Assembly: GCA_033026295.1 (NCBI GenBank)
Contig: CM065184.1
Span: forward strand, 6,699,501 to 6,763,500
Direction of reading: 5' to 3'
DNA: 64,000 nucleotides
Origin: Channa striata
Taxonomy: Eukaryota; Chordata; Actinopteri; Anabantiformes; Channidae
In this document: positions 59,901 to 64,000 of the stretch, piece after piece
Numbering within the stretch: the stretch's first letter is position 1
Layout of the letters: the number at the start of each line of letters is the position of its first letter
The notes under the pieces: model-generated
What the model saw: the letters and a program-made list of their open reading frames with translations, nothing else
Databases searched by the model: none
What the model was told of the DNA's origin: nothing
Position numbers and translations under genes: made by a program

Positions 59901-61162
59901 AGGTCATTCATTTTAAAAGAAGTCAGACAGAAAGCCAGTTACACTTAGGGATCTATTTTTACTTATTTATCATATTCTAAACAGATAAGCTCATCATCTT
60001 TTAAGTGAATCAATACCGCATGACACACTGAAGTGCAGCAGTGTGTCATGCGGTTTTACATAGGATTGACCAATATGATTTGACTGGACCTTAGACTGTT
60101 GACATTTAAGAATGTCTGCAGCAAACACATGCATGAACTAAAGAATGTGGAAGTGTTTGGGGTTTTTTTTTTTTTTTAAACTAGAAACCAAAGTGAAGAT
60201 AAGGACTAAATGTACAAAGGAGAAATGCCATGACTCCATGGAATCAATATTACCAGCGGACCCAAGAAACCACATCTCAAATGTCACAAGACCAAGCCAA
60301 TCGTGTGTAATGTATAAATAGCCCAGCTTTGCTTTATTGCAACAGCAACTTCACGGTTGATCACTGCGACCCAGTTTTGTCTGAACACTGAGATAAGCAA
60401 AGCACGTTGTGACATTATTGGCGACAACACGCCGACCTTAGAAAAAAAAACAAGACAGAAAAAACAACCCGAAAACTGAACTTGAAGGTTAACGACATAA
60501 GAAAAACTGAAATGAAACTTAGTGGTTTAGTGGACTCATTCAAGTTCCTCGTAAAAATCAAACCAGAGGTCAAAACAGGACCTGATACAGTAGCTGGTCA
60601 AGAAGGCAAAGTTAGGCTGATCAAAAACATTTTTTAATAAATACCGATCGATTTAACGGTCAACAATATGGACATTGGAGATGTTAAATACTGTTCAGTA
60701 AATATTCATGTAAAAAAACAAATACGGATCTGGATCTGTTCAACCTGTGATTAAACGTTAACATTAGAGGCTGGAGTTGAATGTTCATCCAACCGTTCGT
60801 TCAGCGTTAGCCTTCGTTAGCTAACGTTAGCCCAGCCGTTGCTAAGGTAAGGCTAACACAAAAAAACCCTAAAAAAAAAGATTCGTTTCGAGCAAATTCT
60901 ATTATGTACGCCATCTGACTTCTGTTTGAAAATAATAATTAGAAGAAGCCGGCTCATGGAATTAAAGTTAACATAAGCCGATGTATGAATTTGTGTTAAA
61001 GTCGACGATAGTTTAAACATTTCCGTGTTGGTGACACGCACTTAGCTAGTGACACCATCGAAGAGCCTTCGTTTTTAATTAGTTCGTGTCACAGTGTGAA
61101 ATATACAGATGATCATTATTGAACTTACCTGCAGACACAAAAAGTAGAGTTAGGAGCAGCAT
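53998..61162 (-). CDS. psap: psap, prosaposin
   Basis: Secreted, lysosome-targeted precursor of saposins A-D, small proteins that lift sphingolipids to their hydrolases. Minus-strand coding exons in transcript order: 61162-61129, 58388-58255, 58124-58050, 57936-57811, 57241-57020, 56921-56781, 56673-56617, (56345-56340), 55740-55570, 55486-55394, 55272-55089, 54903-54740, 54654-54574, 54323-54216, 54033-53998. All are GT-AG with matching phases; total 541 codons, or 543 with the microexon (human about 524-527 from memory). Order: signal peptide MLLLTLLFVSA, N-terminal saposin A-type domain (EQCARGPPYWCQN), SapA (PCDLC..IGLC), SapB (VCQNC..AAFC), SapC (TCAIC..LGLC), SapD (YCEVC..LGAC), C-terminal saposin A-type domain (EQCSWGPAFWCKN) and end HCRRHVWV. 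All six cysteines are present in each saposin. NXT/S sites occur in SapA (NAT), SapB (NTS) and SapD (NAT), but none in SapC. Confidence 0.96.
54142..54160. repeat. A19 tract in psap intron
   Basis: A pure A run on the plus strand in the last psap intron, about 55 nt downstream of the donor side in transcript direction. Confidence 0.9.
54574..55486 (-). other. psap: psap saposin C and D exons
   Basis: SapC is encoded by 55486-55394 and 55272-55089: TCAICEFVMKQLESML, then KVCVLLPSSLSAQCKDLIES and TVCSVLGLCNGAR. SapD follows in 54903-54740 and 54654-54574 and spills into the next exon: YCEVCKMAVTYIDSILEKNA, KVCSFLPEALQSE, CDQMVEQYEP, DFVCL. SapC activates glucocerebrosidase and SapD acid ceramidase in mammals. 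SapC helix 2 reads LEDHETEEEV where human has an Asn-rich glycosylated stretch. Confidence 0.9.
56340..56345 (-). CDS. psap: psap 6-nt microexon (Glu-Gln) in saposin B
   Basis: In the intron after the exon ending QQIMSM there is, on the minus strand, GTGCTGCTTCTCAG|GAACAG|GTAGGTCTC. This is a pyrimidine-rich acceptor, six bases, and a good donor. The neighbours join in phase 0, so inclusion adds only Glu-Gln just before KPKDICAGAAFC. In mammals prosaposin has a tiny alternative exon at this same point of saposin B adding Gln-Asp-Gln or Asp-Gln. Position, size and sequence type agree. The preceding bases are CT rather than AG, so a 9-nt form is not possible here. Confidence 0.75.
57300..57340. 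repeat. A-rich tract in psap intron
   Basis: Two runs of 12 A each separated by G, on the plus strand, in the intron between the exons ending at 57811 and starting at 57241. It is close to the acceptor on the plus strand, but on the minus strand it provides a T-rich stretch about 65 nt upstream of the acceptor. Confidence 0.7.
60015..60054. repeat. perfect 16-bp inverted repeat (hairpin)
   Basis: The left arm ACCGCATGACACACTG (60015-60030) is the exact reverse complement of the right arm (60039-60054), with an 8-nt loop AAGTGCAG. It lies in psap intron 1. Confidence 0.9.
60816..60831. repeat. palindromic GTTAGCTAACGTTAGC motif near psap exon 1
   Basis: A 16-mer built from overlapping palindromes (GTTAGCTAAC, GCTAACGTTAGC), about 0.3 kb inside psap intron 1. 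An identical 16-mer sits just after slc29a3 exon 1 (45564-45579). Confidence 0.85.
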
Positions 61163-61330
61163 GACTGCGCTGTTTTCCGGCTCGGCTGTTTGTTTCTACT
61201 GTGGGAAAAGGAGGCCAGCGGCGAACACTGCAATGCAGACGGCAAAGCTTGTTGATGCCTTTATGATGGCTCACTGTCAGCTGACTGCGCGGGACACGTG
61301 ACTCTGCCTCAACCATCATGTGGCTGATGA
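61163..61330 (-). promoter_or_regulatory. psap 5' UTR and promoter with CLEAR-like E-box
   Basis: Directly upstream of the psap ATG. GACACGTGAC at 61293-61302 (GTCACGTGTC in transcript direction) matches 9 of 10 positions of the CLEAR consensus GTCACGTGAC bound by TFEB/TFE3 at lysosomal genes. A related GTCAGCTGAC lies at 61276-61285, and a CATGTG E-box at about 61317. No TATA box is seen. The transcription start is not fixed by sequence. Confidence 0.5.
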
Positions 61331-62080
61331 TGATTTCATCCGGAAAGGTTTAGTCTCTTAAAAAGTGTGTGAAAGCACTTTCCACACAAATGAGATAGGT
61401 CATACAGTTAAGTTTTGAGGAAATATGTTTGTTAAATTTATTTATGTTTGTACACTGACCATGAGCCAAGATTAGTGCTGTTTTACTTCCGCAAAACAGT
61501 AGCGTTAGTTCTATATTCACCAATAATATTAATGGTTTTCAATAAGTAATTACATTTCCACAAGGCAACATCTGACTGAAGTCGTTTCTGGGCCTGAACG
61601 GTCCTGTTTTAAAAGCGGATGTGAGGCTCGTTGCAATGTATGGTCGCGCAGAATTCAAGAGGGGCGATTAAATAAATGTTTGCAGTCACTATTCCCTGGA
61701 GGGACTGAAACATGCAAAGTGATGAGGAAGCTGAGTTTAAGATTGCATTATGCATGATCAGACACTAGTGAAAGCAAAAAAAATGTAATTCCAGCCAACT
61801 AATAAAGACCACAGAACTAAGAAAATGTCTTTAAACAATGCAAAACTTGTCTAACCAGTGACATTAAAGGGGAAGTTAGTGTGCAGTCAGCTGTAAGGAG
61901 TCCTGTTTCCCCTGCACTCATGTGTAACGTTAAGCTTGGTTTTGCTATGGTTGTTTTACAGATTTTCTCTGATGCCAGCAACAATTATGTATAGTTTCTT
62001 AAACAGCAGACAAAATGTTTTATTTATTAATTATTATTTTATTTAAAACAGATACACATACACACACACACACACATATA
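61331..62080. other. intergenic region upstream of psap
   Basis: About 750 bp of AT-rich sequence ending in a (CA)n tract (62060-62076) that borders the Tc1-like element. No gene was recognised. Confidence 0.5.
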
Positions 62081-62459
62081 CACGCTTCCCTCTAAAAGTA
62101 TTGGAGCAGTCAGGCCAATTTCTTTATTTTTGCTGAAGACTGAAAACATTTGGGTTTGACATCAAAAGTTGAACATGAGACTAGAGCTCAGTATTTCAGC
62201 TTTTATTTCCAGGTATTTACATCTGAATATGATACATAACTTAGAAGATGGCACCTTTTTTTGAACCACCTGTTTTTGTGTTTTATTGCCCAGATGTATC
62301 CTATCACAATGGTTATTCAAACAACAATAAGGACTGGATGTCTAGGCTGAGTTTCAGATTTGAGTTTTGCCTGTTCAGACTGCATTTATAGTTAAGAGGT
62401 ACGACTTACTTAAATAAAGACTAAGACGACTTAATCCTAAAGCTAATCTTAACTTAAAG

Positions 62460-63300
62460 CAGATTAAAGTGAATAAGATTTCATATTTAGCTGCAAATCT
62501 TTGCTTGCAATAACTGCATCAAGCCTGTGACCCATTGCCATCACAAAGCTTTTGCATCCTTCTTTCGTGATGCCTTTCCAGGCTTTGATTACAGCCTCTT
62601 TCAGTTGTTTGAGGGGTTACTCCCTTCAGTCTCCTCTTTAGCAGGTAAAATGTATGTTCTATAGGGTTTAAGTCTGGAAATCGACTTGGCCAGTCTAAAA
62701 CCTATACTTCTTTCCCCTGATGAACTCCTTTGTTGTTTTAACTGTGTGTTTTGGGTCATTATCTTGATGCACGATGAAGGATCTCCCAATCAATTGGCAG
62801 ACAAAATGTTTCTGTAAACTTTTGAGTTCATTTTGCTTCTGCCATTATGTGTCATTGAAGATTAATGAGCCCGTCCCAGAAGCAGCCATGCATGACCTCT
62901 GAGTTTGTATATTTGGTCTCATAAGCAGATCTGTTCTTTCTCCAAAATTTAGCCTTTCAACAACCTTTATTCTCTGCATTTAACTCATCCCTCTGGGGGG
63001 GAGCAGTGGGCAGCCGCCACCAGCACCCGGGGAGCTAACGCTGGGTGACTTGCTGAGGAACACACCTGGTAGATGGGCTGGAGATATCTTTATAGGTAGC
63101 CTGGGGATTGCTCTCACACCATTCCGTATACCATTGAGCTGCTCTAGCCATTGACCTACTACTACTCTTTCGGCTTTTCCCATCAGGGGTCGACCATCAC
63201 TTTAATAAAGGTTCGTCTTTGTGTCCTCATCAGTCTATAAAAGTTTGTCCCAGAGTGTTTGAGGCTCATCTCTGTACTCTGTGTACATGTTCTAATACTT
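62460..63300 (-). pseudogene. Tc1-like transposase pseudogene
   Basis: Broken DDE transposase inside the element 62081-63504. Recognisable blocks in transcript order: an SGTNFYRLMRTQRRTFIKV stretch (about 63180-63260), a gap filled by unrelated repeat, MAASGTGSLIFND, HQDNDPKHT, PDLNPIEH, and the tail GITKEGCKSFVMAMGHRLDA. Frame changes and stops interrupt it; no function is expected. Confidence 0.75.
62950..63190. repeat. repeat-like insertion inside the Tc1-like element
   Basis: It has text such as CATTTAACTCATCCCTCTGG, GCAGTGGGCAGCCGCCACC and CACCCGGGGAGC, which recalls a teleost interspersed repeat with GCAGTGGGCAGCC and CCCGGGGAGC. It interrupts transposase homology, so it is probably younger. 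Boundaries are approximate. Confidence 0.45.
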
Positions 63301-63649
63301 TTACTTGCATGAAGAATGGGTGGGATCAAACAAAAACTGCCATTTACTAAATAGTGTATTAGATTCAGATGTAAATTCCTGGAAATAAAAGCTGAAATGT
63401 TGATCCCTTGTCTCATAATTATCTTTTGATGTCAAACTCAAATGTTTTCAGTGTTCAGTAAAAATAAAGGCCTCACTGTTCCAATACTTTTGGAGAGGAG
63501 TGTGTGTTTGTAAAGTTGGGTATTACTGACAATATTTAAGTGATTATGCCAGTAGTTCAGAGTTACAATACTGACATCTAGAACTGATTTGTGATCACAT
63601 TTCAAAATAAAACAACATCTTAAATGTTTTTTGCAAGAATTCAAAAAAA

Positions 63650-63772
63650 ACTTTGAACTAAGATTAAAAAAGTTTATTATGACATAACATTGAAGGGCAA
63701 GCCAACAACTATGGAAACAATCAGAAATTGAAGCATCACGCTGTACATCTTCAGGACATGAGCAGTGACAAC
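63650..63772 (-). CDS. putative last exon of an unidentified minus-strand gene
   Basis: On the minus strand, GTTCCCTTTGCTTTACAG is a strong acceptor. In phase 0 the exon (63772-63677) reads 31 codons, VVTAHVLKMYSVMLQFLIVS followed by IVVGLPFNVMS, then TAA. The stop overlaps AATAAA (63673-63678), which is followed by a T-rich stretch. The hydrophobic tail could be a membrane anchor or GPI signal. In phase 2 it would instead end quickly (LSLLMS and stop) with a 3' UTR of about 75 nt up to AATAAA. I do not recognise the protein. The rest of the gene lies to the right of the window. Confidence 0.4.
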
Positions 63773-64000
63773 CTGTAAAGCAAAGGGAACAAACATTACA
63801 TAGGATTATGTTGCAGCACAGTCAGCTTCCATAAACATAAGATAACAGTGTCAGCATAAACACATTTACTGAAGTATGTATGGAGCATGAAATGTAACAA
63901 CTGAAAAGTGAACCTATCAGTGCTCTCTGGTGGAGAAATATGTAAAAGCAACGTCATTTCCTAAAAGTTAACTAGTTGCTGCAGAGTCTTGTTATTAAGC
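63773..64000. other. right edge of window
   Basis: Probable intron of the unidentified minus-strand gene. Nothing further was recognised. Confidence 0.3.

Larger units (their letters stand above)
58389..61128 (-). other. psap intron 1
   Basis: A 2.7-kb first intron in phase 1. It contains a perfect 16-bp hairpin (60015-60054), a T15 run (60163-60177) and, near its start, the palindromic text GTTAGCTAACGTTAGC (60816-60831). No other gene or exon is supported. Confidence 0.65.
62081..63504 (-). mobile_element. decayed Tc1-like transposon with ~85-bp inverted ends
   Basis: The left end (62081-62166) and the inverted right end (63418-63504) are clearly alike: both carry AAAAGTATTGGA, a TTTATTTTT block, CTGAAAACATTTG and GTTTGACATCAAAAG. 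The left end is preceded by TA. Inside, the minus strand encodes Tc1 transposase pieces: NFYRLMRTQRRTF, AASGTGSLIF, HQDNDPKHT (about 62743-62769, second catalytic Asp) and PDLNPIEH (about 62655-62680, catalytic Glu). Those last two are in different frames, so the gene is frameshifted. A foreign repeat-like block at about 62950-63190 appears to be inserted. Confidence 0.8.

Noticed and set aside
1..64000. tRNA, rRNA, CRISPR, operon, prokaryotic or viral signals
   Set aside because: None found; the sequence is vertebrate nuclear DNA with spliced genes.

Overview
This window is nuclear DNA from a ray-finned fish, most likely a percomorph teleost. It has spliced genes with GT-AG introns, low CpG outside promoters, many (TG)n/(CA)n microsatellites, a teleost-type SINE tail and Tc1/mariner remnants. 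Three protein genes can be read exon by exon by matching translated exons to remembered vertebrate families and checking splice phases. They are unc5b (netrin receptor, + strand), slc29a3 (lysosomal nucleoside transporter ENT3, + strand) and psap (prosaposin, - strand). No database search was run.

Layout. Positions 1-27828 have no exon I can support and are best read as the 3' part of the long first intron of unc5b; the signal-peptide exon must lie upstream. Fifteen constitutive unc5b exons run from 27829 to the stop at 40456, plus one 33-nt cassette microexon at 33244-33276. They encode two Ig domains, two thrombospondin type 1 repeats, a transmembrane helix, and the ZU5, UPA and death domains. 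A long 3' UTR follows, with a poly(A) signal at 42943. Between 42970 and 45340 is a gap holding a 195-bp MITE. slc29a3 has a noncoding first exon near 45340-45471 and five coding exons (46385-52548, 469 codons). psap lies tail to tail with it: stop at 53998, start codon at 61162, 14 constitutive coding exons plus a 6-nt microexon at 56340-56345. The two poly(A) signals are about 340 bp apart. Upstream of psap are its promoter, with a CLEAR-like E-box, then a decayed Tc1-like transposon (62081-63504). The last 3' exon of an unidentified minus-strand gene follows, at about 63650-63772.

How the genes relate. slc29a3 and psap both serve the lysosome: ENT3 exports nucleosides, and prosaposin is cut into saposins A-D that present sphingolipids to hydrolases. 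unc5b is a guidance and dependence receptor with no obvious functional link; the grouping is ancestral synteny. As I recall the human order, it is UNC5B, SLC29A3, CDH23, PSAP. CDH23 is absent between slc29a3 and psap here.

The most interesting observations are about splicing: two phase-neutral microexons (unc5b 33 nt with a YCAY cluster downstream, psap 6 nt), both at positions where mammalian orthologues have alternative microexons, and a 120-nt stop-free in-frame intron in unc5b. Others are a 126-nt foldback hairpin in intron 1, a perfect 16-bp hairpin in psap intron 1, and loss of the saposin C glycosylation site. I saw no wholly new gene system.
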